64,000 nucleotides of DNA from Psococerastis gibbosa (GCA_963971405.1 OZ020484.1:9176001-9240000), one strand, 5' to 3'; numbered from the stretch's first letter, positions 24,433-35,630 are shown. Numbers and translations are program-made. The notes: generated by a model not told the origin, from the letters alone.

Positions 24433-24612
24433 GCCCTCCGGCATAGTGGTAGCTTGTTCGCACTTGTGCGAGCCTTTTCACATCATGCGATCGGAAGTAC
24501 CTGTTGTAACTCAACACAGGTATTACCTATAGAGGCGGCTGAAGAGGTTATTCGGATATATTCATTGAATTGTTTGTATGCGAATAGTATTTTTAAAAAG
24601 AAGTTCCTATCC
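24433..24612 (+). mobile_element. SINE2 copy
   Basis: Starts GCATAGTGGTAGCTTGTTCG and runs through GCGATCGGAAG, GTTGTAACTCAACACAGG, AGGCGGCTGAAGAGG and ATTCATTGAATTG to an AAAAAG tail. Confidence 0.72.
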
Positions 24613-25326
24613 GAAAAATACCCATTGGAATCACGCAACAATGTCAAATTATCTTATAATTACAGTATATATCCATTTAAAAATTTATACAGAAACCCCC
24701 ATTTGGAGAAGAAAAGTTAACGACAAAAGCACTCAGCTTGTCAATAATGCGAAGACTGAGAACGGAAAGAAGACTAAAAGATATAAACAACAAGCCGCTC
24801 CAAAAGAAATACAAACAGAGTCAAAATTATAGCTGAACTGAGCCCTAATGACCCGCCGAATCACAGCGGAAACAGAGGTCCGTGCCAAAGGAAATAATGA
24901 AGAAAAACTCTGTGGTGGAATTAAACGCAAAACTCTCGAGGAAACATCAATAAAAAGGACATCCGACCGACGCAGTATCGGCCCATTCGTCTTCGTCATG
25001 AGCGTTTCAATGTGAGAAAAAATGGAAAACTCCACGCAGGTTGTTTTGCCATTTATAGAAAAAAACAAAAACCACCAAAACTAAGGAACGTGCTATTAGA
25101 CACTTTAGGGGTTGCTTGGAAACGGATGTGGAAAAGAGGTCATGTCCGCATGGTTTTCGTCTTTAACCTTTTTTTCGCTTTTCAAGAGGATAATAGGTCT
25201 GTCTTTCTCAAATGCTGCTGAAAGCTGAATTGCTTTGAAACGTTTAGTGTACTACTTATTTAGTGTAGTCACTATACCTTGTACTATGTTTAAGACCCGA
25301 TCCGACGACTAATACTTATCATTTAA
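24613..25326. other. no gene seen
   Basis: Several short frames on both strands (24733-25221), none with recognisable domains. Confidence 0.45.
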
Positions 25327-25417
25327 GTGACGCTTATCTTGTTATCATTTTTATTATTGAATCGGCTCACATAGGCTAACTACGGCAGCCGATCCAATAA
25401 TAATAACATTTAAAATA
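25327..25417 (+). repeat. left part of a foldback element split by the LTR retrotransposon
   Basis: The arm begins GTGACGCTTATCTTGTTA (25327-25344). Its exact reverse complement is at 33532-33549, beyond the LTR element. Inner parts (ATCGGCT near 25362 and AGCCGATCC near 25388) also pair. Without the 8.1-kb insertion the two parts form a foldback of about 110 bp, typical of a small MITE. Confidence 0.8.
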
Positions 25418-26244
25418 TGTAGCGTGCAACCCTACCTTTTTATATGTGTATCCAGTTTACTGGATATACTAAATCTTAATATTACGATTACATATCTTCT
25501 TATTATTATTTATTAAATTTTTTCAATTTATTTATTTATTTGTAAATCCGCCATATTTGTTTTGTTCAATTAACCAACCTACAAATATCACATTCGGTTT
25601 AAAATAAATTAATTTTTTCTATCTTTTATTATTATTCACAATTTAATTATCGCCAGATTTTTTAAAATCACAAAATCATAAAGTATCTATTATTATTTAT
25701 TTCTATTTATTAATAAAAATACTTTTATTATTATTATTATTACTTTAAAAAAGTTTTTGACGAGAGGTTGGCGGCCGGTTGAATTTGCGGTGGCTTGTTA
25801 AAAAATGTTACGAAAAAGGATGGCCGAGAATTTCTTATAACCCGATTTGGATTTTAAAAAAAGAAAAAAAGAAATGAGATTTTAAAGAAGGAAGAAGTCA
25901 TAAGGATGATGGTTGGCAGGAGTTGTGGTGGCATGGATTTGATTTCGACGATGATGGGCTAAACCCCACCCGGAAGGGGGTGTTCGGACTCCGCTCCCTC
26001 CTCAGCCCAGACAATGTGACAATTTAGGATTGAGCCATAAGGTGATCGCTTACTTTTTATTTATTGGAGACGCTTATTGGCCACGCTACTACAGGTGCTC
26101 TATTTTTCTATATCTTAGGGTTTCATAATTCTATCAAGAATATAATTTCTGTTAATTAAATCTTGTTGTAATTGTTTCACAACATTCATTCCTCGATCCT
26201 ACAGCCTCTCCTAAAGAACCCTAAGCCGGGGAGAAAACGCAACA
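25418..26244 (+). repeat. 5' LTR
   Basis: The 827-bp repeat starts TGTAGCGTGCAACC and ends GAAAACGCAACA, so it has the usual TG...CA ends. It contains AT-rich stretches and an AATAAA near 25603 that could act in polyadenylation. It matches the 3' LTR base for base as far as can be read by eye. Confidence 0.96.
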
Positions 26245-26247
26245 AAG

Positions 26248-26265
26248 TGGCGCCCAACGTGGGGC
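26248..26265 (+). promoter_or_regulatory. primer-binding site, tRNA-Lys(CUU) type
   Basis: TGGCGCCCAACGTGGGGC lies 3 nt after the 5' LTR. It is complementary over 18 nt to the 3' end of animal tRNA-Lys with a CUU anticodon (ending CCCCACGTTGGGCGCCA, recalled). This tRNA would prime minus-strand DNA synthesis. Many other Gypsy lineages use different primers. Confidence 0.85.
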
Positions 26266-27189
26266 CTGAGGTTGTAGAATGGTTGGAATGATTGTTGTGA
26301 AATTGTTACGAACATGATAATCTTATTTTTAAATGGATTGTTGACAAAAGTGATATTTCTAGGCTAGAACAATAGTTTTGAAAAGATATAAACAACAGTA
26401 GTTTTGAATTAGTTGTTGACAAGTGATATTAATAATTTTGGAAATGATAGTTTTCGAAAAGATAATAACAAACAGTAAATGATACTTTTTAAAATTCTTA
26501 ATCATGGCATTTATATTTTTGAAAGATGTTCGCTAAGAAAAAATAGTGATAATAAAATGTTTTGATTGTCAACAGGGCTTAGGTTACGGATAATCTTTGT
26601 GCTGTTGTGGTTATAATTACAGTTTCGTCAATTCGTCAGGGTTGAGGACGGACGGATCCAGAGGAGTCAACATCGGTTTTATGTAACTCAATCTATAACT
26701 ATTTATTTAATATTGGGCCTATATAAAAATTATCGTCATTTTACTTTAATTATGGTAAACCATTGATAGGAGTTTGTCCTTTCTGTTTGACACGGAATAT
26801 ATTTGACTTGTTTTGTGCAAATTGGCTCAGTTATCAGCATTGGGGTAGTTCACACACTCTTGGTCGTAGTATTGTATGTATGGAATGAATGATAAGGAAG
26901 TATTAATTCATTATATTAATAATAAGCACGTAGGCCTAGATAGGTTACCAAAAGTGGTATAATATATACCAGTTAGTTTTCTTTAGTCGCATTCGTCTTG
27001 GGTTTGAGGAGGGGGTGTTTAGGAACACCTACTTCCCTTTTTATGATAATTATAAATAATAAGTGTATTAATAACAATTATCGTGTGAATTACTTCACGT
27101 AAGACTATTTAATATTACGATAGACATTGTTGTGGAAAAAAATATATATATATTTATATAAATATATATAGTGAAAAGTGCGAAAGATA
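26266..27189 (+). other. 5' noncoding leader of the LTR element
   Basis: About 0.9 kb lies between the primer-binding site and gag. It is AT-rich with no convincing open frame, and an AT repeat (TATATATA) precedes gag near 27145-27170. It should hold the RNA leader and packaging signals, but no specific motif is recognisable. Confidence 0.6.
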
Positions 27190-28578
27190 ATGCCGCGAAC
27201 CCTAATACAGTTTTTGAGTGCCACCAGTAAGGCCCGGCTAGAAGAGATCGCTGAACAGTTAGGATTACCGATAGAAGGCACGAAGGAGACCCTGAAAAAG
27301 GAATTAAAAAGCCACTTCTTAGCGACACCGGAGTCGGCAAACCAGTTTGAGGATATGGCAGACGTTACCATTGTACGGCCTCCTTACTTAGTGGTACCAT
27401 TAACATTAACACAGTATCTAACCAACTGTGATGGGGAGAAGCTCGAGTCATTAGCCACGGAAGTCGGATGTGAGTTACCGGCGGCTGATCTGGAAGAGCA
27501 ACGACAATATATGAAAAGCTACGTGAATGATCATCCAGCTTGCCTAGGCGACATTGATAAATTTGCAAATTTGCAATTGGTAAGTTCACCATTACCCGAG
27601 ACTCGACCAACAGACTTGGAGCCTGAGGAAGAGCTTTCCCACGATCAAGGAGAGGAGATACGGATGGAGAGAGTACTGAATCGAATCTTCAAGGTCAATT
27701 TAGAGTTGCAACGCGATTTCCTGCGACAGGTTCTTCCAGGGAGAAGCTCTAGGCCACAACTAGAAATGTTTTTAAAAGAGGCACGACGACGCAACATCAC
27801 GTTCACCGGTGCCGACGGGAGTCTACCACTTTTTTTTAACAAATTGAAAGATTGCCTTGCCCTTCACCCACTAACAGAAGACGAAAAACACCGCGCCATA
27901 CCTACGCTATTTGACGGGCCAGCCGCTCGGTGGTACGCCGGAAATAAGTATGCACTATGGACCGAACTGGAAATGGCGCTGAAGAACGTTTACCTGCCGG
28001 CAGACCATCAACTCAAGTTGAAGGTCTTACTATATACTAGAACGATGGGAGAACACGAAAAGGTGGCCCACTACATCGCGGCCATGAAGGCACTGAACGA
28101 CGACCTCGCAACTCCACTCAAAGAAGTCGAACTTGTACCGTTACTCATGGCTCACCTACCCCCTCGACTGGCTAGTCTTGTAGGTTCCCAACTTACGGTA
28201 TATACCTCAATAAAATCCTTTGAAATAACTTGCGTCGCGGCGGAGCACCAACTGGAACAACAAGCGTCCTACGTTCCACCGACCAACGCTATGCTATGCA
28301 ACCCTATCTACGGTGACTTTGGAGCTTCAAGACCACAACTCCTGGCGCTGGTTTCTCCTGCCAATATGACCACTTACAAGTGTAGGGGTTGCCGCCTGTT
28401 TGGACATCGGGAACGAGACTGCCAAACCACTTCTCGTCCATTTTGTTATCACTGTGGCAAGACGGGAGTCCTATCCAGCCTTTGTACATGCCGGCCACCG
28501 AAGTTAAACAGCCAAGGGGGCGTGGCGAGGCAGGTGACCACGACCCCCGCAACCGAACAACCTCACCAACAACAGTGA
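27190..28578 (+). CDS. gag: Gag polyprotein of the Gypsy element
   Basis: A 462-residue frame starts at the ATG at 27190 (MPRTL) and ends TGA at 28576-28578. An in-frame GTG lies 12 nt upstream, but the ATG is the more likely eukaryotic start. The middle part resembles the retrotransposon capsid region: FNKLKDCL, then ARWYAGN and a helical stretch LKVLLYTRTMGEHEKVA, the usual gag fold that builds the virus-like particle. Near the C terminus is one perfect zinc knuckle C-x2-C-x4-H-x4-C starting at residue 398 (CRGCRLFGHRERDC). A second, at residue 419, has the same spacing but Val in place of His (CYHCGKTGVLSSLC). The nucleocapsid part should bind element RNA. Gag overlaps pol by about 190 nt. 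Confidence 0.93.
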   Translation: MPRTLIQFLSATSKARLEEIAEQLGLPIEGTKETLKKELKSHFLATPESANQFEDMADVTIVRPPYLVVPLTLTQYLTNCDGEKLESLATEVGCELPAADLEEQRQYMKSYVNDHPACLGDIDKFANLQLVSSPLPETRPTDLEPEEELSHDQGEEIRMERVLNRIFKVNLELQRDFLRQVLPGRSSRPQLEMFLKEARRRNITFTGADGSLPLFFNKLKDCLALHPLTEDEKHRAIPTLFDGPAARWYAGNKYALWTELEMALKNVYLPADHQLKLKVLLYTRTMGEHEKVAHYIAAMKALNDDLATPLKEVELVPLLMAHLPPRLASLVGSQLTVYTSIKSFEITCVAAEHQLEQQASYVPPTNAMLCNPIYGDFGASRPQLLALVSPANMTTYKCRGCRLFGHRERDCQTTSRPFCYHCGKTGVLSSLCTCRPPKLNSQGGVARQVTTTPATEQPHQQQ

Positions 28579-31500
28579 ACAATCAGCCATCGGTGCAGAT
28601 TGATTTGTCTTCTTGTGCGAACGCGCCGGACCCCCAGAAACGGTACTACATTAAAGTAGACATGGGTGGGATTCCAGTTATTGGACTTATTGACCCCGGA
28701 TCGACTCACTCTGTCATCTTAAGTGAGTATTGGCATGAATTACAAAAAAGGGGACATCACATCCGCGCGGTGTCGGCAAGCGCGACTGTTGCCAATGGGG
28801 AAGAAGCCGAAGTAGTCGGGTGTGTCAAGATCAACCTCATTGTAGAAACGGACGCGGGACCAGCAAATTGGGCAGGAGATTGTTACCTTGTGAAGCGTCT
28901 CTCTCATCCTCTAATTGTGGGGATGAACACACTGCAAGCCCTCCGAACCGTCATTGACTTCGGACAACATCGAGTAACTCTTCAAGATGGTGCAGCCCCT
29001 ACTATCATTCGTGCTGACGCTTTTTCTCTACACTGTGTGGATGAGGTGGACGTCAAGGATGTGACCATTGAAGACCCAAATATTAATGAAATGGAGGAAT
29101 TCTGCCACAAGGACTTAACACCCGTTGACAGAGCCGACTTCAATGACTTACTTCGCAAATGGAAACAGCAGTTCCTCACTTCGAGTGGCAAGTGTGACCT
29201 CGTAGAGCATCGAATGTACCTGAAGGAGTTGAATACGGTGCCGGTCAAACAGCGCTACTACCCGATGTCACCACCGGTCCTGGAGATTGTGCATCAGCAG
29301 ATTAAGAAATTACTAGCAGACGGCGTCATTGTTCCGTCAGAGTCTGAATGGGCGTCGCCTGTAGTTCCGGTCCGCAAGAACAACGGCGAGATAAGAGTCT
29401 GCGTCGACTACAAACGTGTAAACGCCTTGTGTAAATCCAATGCTTTTCCTTTACCCCGGATTCATGAGTCTCTGGACCGTCTGAAAGATGCGTAGTTTGT
29501 ATCTTCGCTTGACCTCCTGTCGGGCTATCATCAAATCCGCGTAGCGGATGACACCAGACCTTTAACAGCTTTTATAGTACCCAATATGGGTCTTTTTGAA
29601 CATGCCTATGCACCTTTTGGGCTTAGTACGATGCCCGCGACATTCCAGAGTCTGATGCAGCGAGTACTTCGCGAAGCTCAAGAGTTTACAATCGTATACC
29701 TAGATGATGTTTTAATATTTTCCCGTACCGCGGAACTACATAAGAAACATTTAGAAATAGTTTTCCGACTCCTCCGTCAAGCCAACTTAAAGGTAAATTG
29801 GACAAAGTCCACGTTCGTCCGATCTGAGCTCATCTACCTCGGATATCGTGTGGGAGGAGGCATACTACAAGTCTCCGAAGACAAGGTCGTCGCGATCAGA
29901 AATTATCCAAGACCAACGTCTGTAAAGGCCGTCCGCGCCTACCTAGGAATGGTGGGATGGTTTAGGCGTTTCATTCCGAGTTTTTCCGAGACTGCCGCCC
30001 CGTTGAACCAGCTGCTTTATAAAGATACCCGTTTTGAATGGACTGAGCAACGGGAATCTGCCTTTCAGAAGTTGAAGGATTGCCTTACGTCTTATCCTGT
30101 CTTGCGCTGTCCTGACTTCTCTAAACCATTTCAGATTCACTGTGATTCTTCGGACATTGCAGTTGGAGCTGTGCTGATCCAAGAAGAAGACGGAGTGCCC
30201 TACGCCGTCGCATACACATCGAAAACGTTATCCAGTAGCCAGCGTAATTACAGTACGACAGAAAAGGAGTTGTTGGCGGTACTACATGCGGTCACTACCT
30301 GGTCTTTCTACATCTGGGGAACGCGATTCACCTGTGTGACGGATCACCTGGCTTTGAAATGGATCCGAAACATTCCTAACCCGAGCGGACGTCTGGCCCG
30401 TTGGTTAGTTACTCTAAACCAGTTCGACATGGAGATCCTCCATAAGAAGGGTTCCACTCATGTTGTTCCTGACTGCTTGTCACGAATGCAGCCTTCCACC
30501 GTCATTTCCGCCTTGACGGGAATTACTGCGCCTTTACCCGACTTTAGTACCATTACGGATCCATGGTACCTCGCCTTACGTAAGAAGATAGAACAGAATC
30601 CTACTCATTTCCCGCAGTTTCATCTTACTCCCACATCCATTTTCAAATCCGTTCGAGATCGACTTACCAAAACCGATGATCTTAAGTTACTTGTACCATC
30701 CGAGTTTCGAGAGGAGTTGATTAAGCAGCATCACTCGTCATTACCGTCTGGCCATCTCGGAATCAATCGCACTCTCCGTCGCATCGCTGAGAACCATTAC
30801 TGGCCAAGAATGGCCCGAGATGTGCGCCTCGCCGTTCGCCGATGTCTGGATTGTCAACGCCATAAACCACGCAATACCACGCCTCATGGGCACATGCAGG
30901 TGCACCCGCCATCACTCAAACCATTTCGACTTCTGACTTGCGACTTAGTGGGACCATTACCCCGCAGTCGCGGTGGCCATCGTTATATCTGTGTCTTCAT
31001 TGACTCGTGCACAAAGTGGAGTATAGGAGTCCCATTGAAATCTGCGACTTCGAAGACTGTCAAAGACGCCCTGTTCAATCATGTTATCATGCATCATGGA
31101 GTACCGGAGATCATACTGGTGGATAATGGATCACAATTTACTAGTAGGCGATTTAAACAATTCTGTGAAGACCACCATATCAAAATACATTTCTGTCCGC
31201 GTTATTATCCACAAAGTAACCCAACTGAAAGATATAATCAGACAATCAAGACCGCGCTGGCTATTTACGCTAAGGATAATCACCAGCTTTGGCATTTACA
31301 TTTACCATTTGTTCTGTTTGCTCTTAGAACGTCGGTAAGTGAAGCAACGGGTTTTTCTCCATCCAAGCTAGTCTATGGCAGAGAACTGCGCTCCTTTTAT
31401 GAGTTGGCTGCAACTACTGATAATTCTGATTTAATGCCATTTGATCCTGTCACCTATAATGGCACTTTGACCACTAATCTTGACGCTCTCTATCAACGGG

Positions 31501-31775
31501 TACGATCCACCGTAAGGAGGGCTAAACAACGACAGGCGGCACGTTATAATTTGCGAAGGAAAGATGTGACCTATCAACCGGGAGAACTAGTGTTTAAGGA
31601 AGATTTTCACCAATCTAGTGCTATTGATAAGAAAACAGCCAAATTTTATCCACGATGGGAGGGACCATTCATTATAAAAACAGTGCTTTCGCCAACGCAG
31701 TATGAACTGCAACGCATGAATGGTACTTTGGCTGGACGTTGGCATGTGTCTCACTTGAAATCTGTGTTGACCTAG
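28386..31775 (+). pseudogene. pol: Pol polyprotein (PR-RT-RNase H-integrase) with one in-frame stop
   Basis: The frame opens after a stop at 28383 and runs to a stop at 31773-31775, interrupted only by TAG at 29493-29495. It lies in the -1 frame relative to gag, so it is presumably made by ribosomal frameshifting in the overlap. Domains in order: an aspartic protease with the active-site loop LIDPGSTHSVI (Asp at 28692; DPG instead of the usual DTG or DSG); reverse transcriptase with RVCVDYKRVNA, then after the TAG SLDLLSGYHQI and the catalytic YLDD (29697-29708); RNase H with HCDSS, TEKELLA and TDH; integrase with an HHCC zinc-binding region (about 30730-30865) and a D,D-34-E core (Asp 30942, Asp 31122, Glu 31227); and a WEGPF module near the end. 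The TAG replaces a residue just before RT motif A. One substitution could have created it. As it stands, the product would stop within RT, so this copy is probably unable to move alone. Confidence 0.93.
28515..28521 (+). promoter_or_regulatory. candidate -1 frameshift site in the gag-pol overlap
   Basis: AGGGGGC falls on gag codons as A GGG GGC and is the only homopolymer slip candidate on the gag frame between 28386 and 28578. It is not a canonical X-XXY-YYZ heptamer. The position is an inference. Confidence 0.25.
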
Positions 31776-32668
31776 ACTATAATATCGTGGGTTCGACTGT
31801 GTATTGTTGTGTACTTAAAATAGTATATGAAAGAAAGAGGGGGTGTACCCTACATATTTTTTTGCTTGTTTTAGTTGTCGTCCCGGAGGTGATTAATAGT
31901 TAGTGAGTTCAGTACGACGTTGAATAGGAATGTCCTGGTTGTTTGAATTTTGAGTACTCCTGGACGTATTAAATTTTGGAAAATGATTCGTGAATCGTTA
32001 ATGGGGGGTGAGCTTTCTATCCTTCCATGTCGATTTGCATTGGAGAATGAGGTTGAAAAGACCATGTTTGGATACCTTCTGTTCTGAGTTTGGTTTTTGG
32101 TATAGTTAGTGGATTGATCAATAGTTGGGTGGGAGTTTGTTTTCGAGTGTTTGATTTATGAGTGTGTGTGAACTCCCCAATGTGTAATTTTTTTACGGAG
32201 GGTGGTCCGCTATGACCTTTTGAGGGCGATCCTAATGCTATCGCGAGATGCTTAGTATCGACGTTTTACGTTCTGGAACTCCCTTCTGTACTCTGTCACG
32301 ATGGGATAGTCCGGTCTTTTTGGGACCGCGAAGTCCCATACCATATCTCCTCAGCTGTTCTTCTTTCTCTCTGCTCCTACAGATGGCGCCCAATCCGTGG
32401 ATGGATGTTGTATGAATGGGATACGAATGGTGTATGATTGGTTTTTCCCTCTTCTGTAGCGAGGTTACCCGTCAGTGGATCGGTTAAGATGTTCTTTAGG
32501 TTTTAACCGCTCAAAGGTCTCGTACTGGCTCAGGCTAGTGTAGATCCCTTCCCGTTGTTCCGTTCTTTTCTTCTCTGTTTTTCTGGGGATCTTTGGTTCG
32601 TGTGGTGTTGACTTCTTGGGGGCGATGGGGGCTTTTCCCTCGTTTGCTTTCCTAACGAGTGTAGGTTT
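31776..32668 (+). other. 3' noncoding region of the LTR element
   Basis: Nearly 0.9 kb follows pol without an open frame of note, so no env. It contains a 10-nt match to the primer-binding site (TGGCGCCCAA at 32384-32393), followed by GTTGTATGAATGG, which resembles the sequence after the true site. Confidence 0.6.
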
Positions 32669-32691
32669 GAAAAAAAAGGGGGGGGGAGAAG
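32669..32691 (+). promoter_or_regulatory. polypurine tract
   Basis: A run of A then G residues (GAAAAAAAAGGGGGGGGGAGAAG) lies just upstream of the 3' LTR and would prime plus-strand DNA. It is separated from the LTR by 8 nt (ACCCTTGT), more than the usual zero to few. Confidence 0.65.
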
Positions 32692-32699
32692 ACCCTTGT

Positions 32700-33526
32700 T
32701 GTAGCGTGCAACCCTACCTTTTTATATGTGTATCCAGTTTACTGGATATACTAAATCTTAATATTACGATTACATATCTTCTTATTATTATTTATTAAAT
32801 TTTTTCAATTTATTTATTTATTTGTAAATCCGCCATATTTGTTTTGTTCAATTAACCAACCTACAAATATCACATTCGGTTTAAAATAAATTAATTTTTT
32901 CTATCTTTTATTATTATTCACAATTTAATTATCGCCAGATTTTTTAAAATCACAAAATCATAAAGTATCTATTATTATTTATTTCTATTTATTAATAAAA
33001 ATACTTTTATTATTATTATTATTACTTTAAAAAAGTTTTTGACGAGAGGTTGGCGGCCGGTTGAATTTGCGGTGGCTTGTTAAAAAATGTTACGAAAAAG
33101 GATGGCCGAGAATTTCTTATAACCCGATTTGGATTTTAAAAAAAGAAAAAAAGAAATGAGATTTTAAAGAAGGAAGAAGTCATAAGGATGATGGTTGGCA
33201 GGAGTTGTGGTGGCATGGATTTGATTTCGACGATGATGGGCTAAACCCCACCCGGAAGGGGGTGTTCGGACTCCGCTCCCTCCTCAGCCCAGACAATGTG
33301 ACAATTTAGGATTGAGCCATAAGGTGATCGCTTACTTTTTATTTATTGGAGACGCTTATTGGCCACGCTACTACAGGTGCTCTATTTTTCTATATCTTAG
33401 GGTTTCATAATTCTATCAAGAATATAATTTCTGTTAATTAAATCTTGTTGTAATTGTTTCACAACATTCATTCCTCGATCCTACAGCCTCTCCTAAAGAA
33501 CCCTAAGCCGGGGAGAAAACGCAACA
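32700..33526 (+). repeat. 3' LTR
   Basis: This is the second 827-bp copy of the LTR, with the same ends as the 5' copy. It is followed by AATA, the duplicated target. Confidence 0.96.
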
Positions 33527-33549
33527 AATAGTAACAAGATAAGCGTCAC
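33527..33549 (+). repeat. right end of the split foldback
   Basis: It starts with the AATA target duplication and continues to the 18-bp inverted repeat TAACAAGATAAGCGTCAC at 33532-33549, which pairs with 25327-25344. Confidence 0.8.
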
Positions 33550-33559
33550 AATTGTTTTT

Positions 33560-34364
33560 GCTTTCCGATTTATACGTAGTATAAGGAAAGCTTTGTGATG
33601 GTCGAAATTTTCGATTCCGAGATCTCAACGGATTTACACGTTTTGAGGTCCCAGGAATCCAAAAAAGTGATTTTTACGAAATGTCTGTCTGTAGCTCTGT
33701 CTGTCTGTCCGTTCATCGATTTCCGGGCAAACTACTCGGTCGATTATGATGAAATTTAGCATGTAGGTTCACAAAAATCATACCTCGAGACAATTTCTTT
33801 ATTTTGGGCCAACTCAATTTGGGGGGGTTTTATTCTCAAAAAAACTCATAAAAAACGTCTAAAAAAATTATTTCTCGAAAACGGCTCCAACGATTTCTTT
33901 TAAATTCACATACAGTATGTTGTAGTCGTTATTTATATTAACAAAATAACTAAATTTTAATGAAAAATGACTAAAAAATAATTTTTCTGCGAAACCTTTC
34001 TATCGATGATTTCTACCTTCAGGCATGTTTTAGGTGTTAAATTGAGTAACGAAACCGGACAGGTTGCTTTCCCAAAAAACTATTTGGTTTTGTGCAAAAA
34101 ATTATTTGTTGAAAAAATGATAGAAAATTCTCGGTCAAATGCATTGCGTGCCCTGCCATTTTTACTGTGTGGTAATGTATTGGTCTTACCTATCTAGAAT
34201 TGAGCTCACCTCCAGTGACGTCAGGTGGACAACCCCCCCCCCCCCCCCCCGAGATATCGGAAATCTAACCATAGAAAAATTATTTACCATGAAATTACTC
34301 ATTTTCTCTATCTACTAATGTTGATAAATTGGAAAGCATGTTCGAGTAAACTCGGACCGGTTCT
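33560..34364 (+). mobile_element. family X, full copy
   Basis: 805 bp from GCTTTCCGATTTAT to GACCGGTTCT with all blocks: TGTCTGTC repeats, CAAACTACTCGGTCGAT, poly-C near 34233-34250 and ATAAATTGGAAAGC. Confidence 0.75.
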
Positions 34365-35439
34365 ATTGTATATTGTATGAAGGAAGGTAATAAATTATTT
34401 ATATATATACTTAAATGTCTAAGTATTAATGTTATATTATAAATATTAGAAATCCCATTGCACTTATGTACGCACTTTACTTACAATTTTGCATTTGTGT
34501 AAAAATTAACGTTTTAGTTTAAGATAGTGAATACCCCTATTGTTTTCGACGACTGAGAGAATCTCTTCGCTGTTTTTTGATATAGTTAAAATATTTACCT
34601 TTTATGTATCCGAAATAAGTAGATAAATAATTGTGAAATGATGGTATTGAATGAATCTTGCAATGTGTTGTACACTCAACTAAAGGTAGCCGTGGTCCAT
34701 GGACCACCTGCTTTACACGACTTAGGAGGCTAGCTAATGCTCGAAAATGCAGCGAGCCTGGGACGCGAAGAAATAGGTAACCTTTATGGAGGCAATTTTT
34801 ACTATTAAACTCAAAATGTGCTAAGGAAATGAAGAAAAAATTATGAACTTACTCTTAGTTGAGTTGGGTAGTGACCACGGATCAGTTCCTTAGGGCTCCA
34901 ATCACATTCAGGTATGGATGTTAAATTTTATGCAATAAAAAGGACGTGAGGTGACTAACAAGTAGAATCAAATGAAAAGGATTTAAAAAATAAATATATA
35001 TATTTAGGAATTAGGGTTTGGCTTTTGGAGTGTAAAAGATAGCACAGTAGTTGCAGCAGTTTTAAGATATATTTAGACTGCTTAATAGAGTGTAGCCACC
35101 ATAAAACGGCTGCGACTACTTTAACATACAATAAACATAAAAACACTGTAGAAACTTTGAGCAAAACAATACAAACTTCAGCGCTTTAATTTTGAATTCA
35201 CCAACAAATTGAATTCATTTGATCATGAAACCCTTAAAATGATGCATCTCAATTTGTATAATTATATTAATTTGAAAGGAATATTCATAACGCAAGAAAC
35301 TGTAAAGTAATTTAATTACGGTACAGTACAATATTACGCATGCGATTCCAAACTCTTTGGAAGCAATGTATCTAAATCTTACATTACAAACGCATTACTG
35401 TATTTCAATTTTAAAAATATCTTTACACATTATATTTCA
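34365..35439. other. no gene seen, apart from a possible SINE1 remnant
   Basis: AT-rich sequence around the remnant at 34675. Confidence 0.45.
34675..34785 (-). mobile_element. possible SINE1 remnant
   Basis: CACTCAACTAAAGGTAGCC, GGACCACCTGCTTTACA and GCCTGGGACGCGAAG follow the SINE1 order but are diverged. Confidence 0.4.
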
Positions 35440-35630
35440 GTATTATATGAAGTATATAACACTGACAATAAATTAACTTTGGTTGAAGAGGTGATCTCCA
35501 CGTTATAACCGAAATTAAGGGATATAGAAAGAGCGGTTAAGACGACGCCTCGGTTATGCGTAGATCGTGGGTTCGAATCCCGCCAAGTCCAGTTTTTCTA
35601 TATCCTCTAATTTCGGTTAAAAATATCAAT
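35440..35630 (+). mobile_element. foldback with a tRNA-like loop, copy A
   Basis: Inverted arms TAACCGAAATTAAGGGATAT (35506 on) and ATATCCTCTAATTTCGGTTA (35600-35619) flank a tRNA-like core with AGCGGTTAAGACGACG (box A-like) and GGGTTCGAATCCCGCC (box B). The left flank CACTGACAATAAATTAACTT is shared with copy B. The core lacks a proper acceptor stem, so it is not called a tRNA gene. Confidence 0.65.

Larger units (their letters stand above)
25418..33526 (+). mobile_element. full-length Ty3/Gypsy LTR retrotransposon without env
   Basis: An 8109-bp element reads LTR (25418-26244), primer-binding site (26248-26265), gag (27190-28578), pol in the -1 frame (28386-31775), noncoding tail, polypurine tract (32669-32691) and LTR (32700-33526). 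The LTRs begin TGTAGCG and end CGCAACA, and the target-site duplication is AATA (25414-25417 and 33527-33530). The domain order protease, RT, RNase H, integrase with a GPY/F-like end places it in Ty3/Gypsy. No open frame follows integrase, so it lacks an envelope gene. The two LTRs are equal in length and identical by eye, which indicates a recent insertion. A single TAG in the RT probably makes this copy non-autonomous. It carries no sign of a cellular passenger gene. Confidence 0.96.

Noticed and set aside
25238..25255. GAAACGTTTAG as another hammerhead
   Set aside because: No CTGANGA or stem II precedes it.
27830..27842. T-run as the gag-pol frameshift site
   Set aside because: The heptamer of T fits a slippery site, but the pol frame is closed by a stop at 28383, so a shift here would not lead into pol.
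31776..32668. Search for an env gene after integrase
   Set aside because: No open frame of useful length, signal peptide or membrane segment was found.
35531..35592. Possible functional tRNA gene
   Set aside because: It has box A- and box B-like parts, but no acceptor stem can be formed and it lies in the loop of a foldback. A repeat explains it better.
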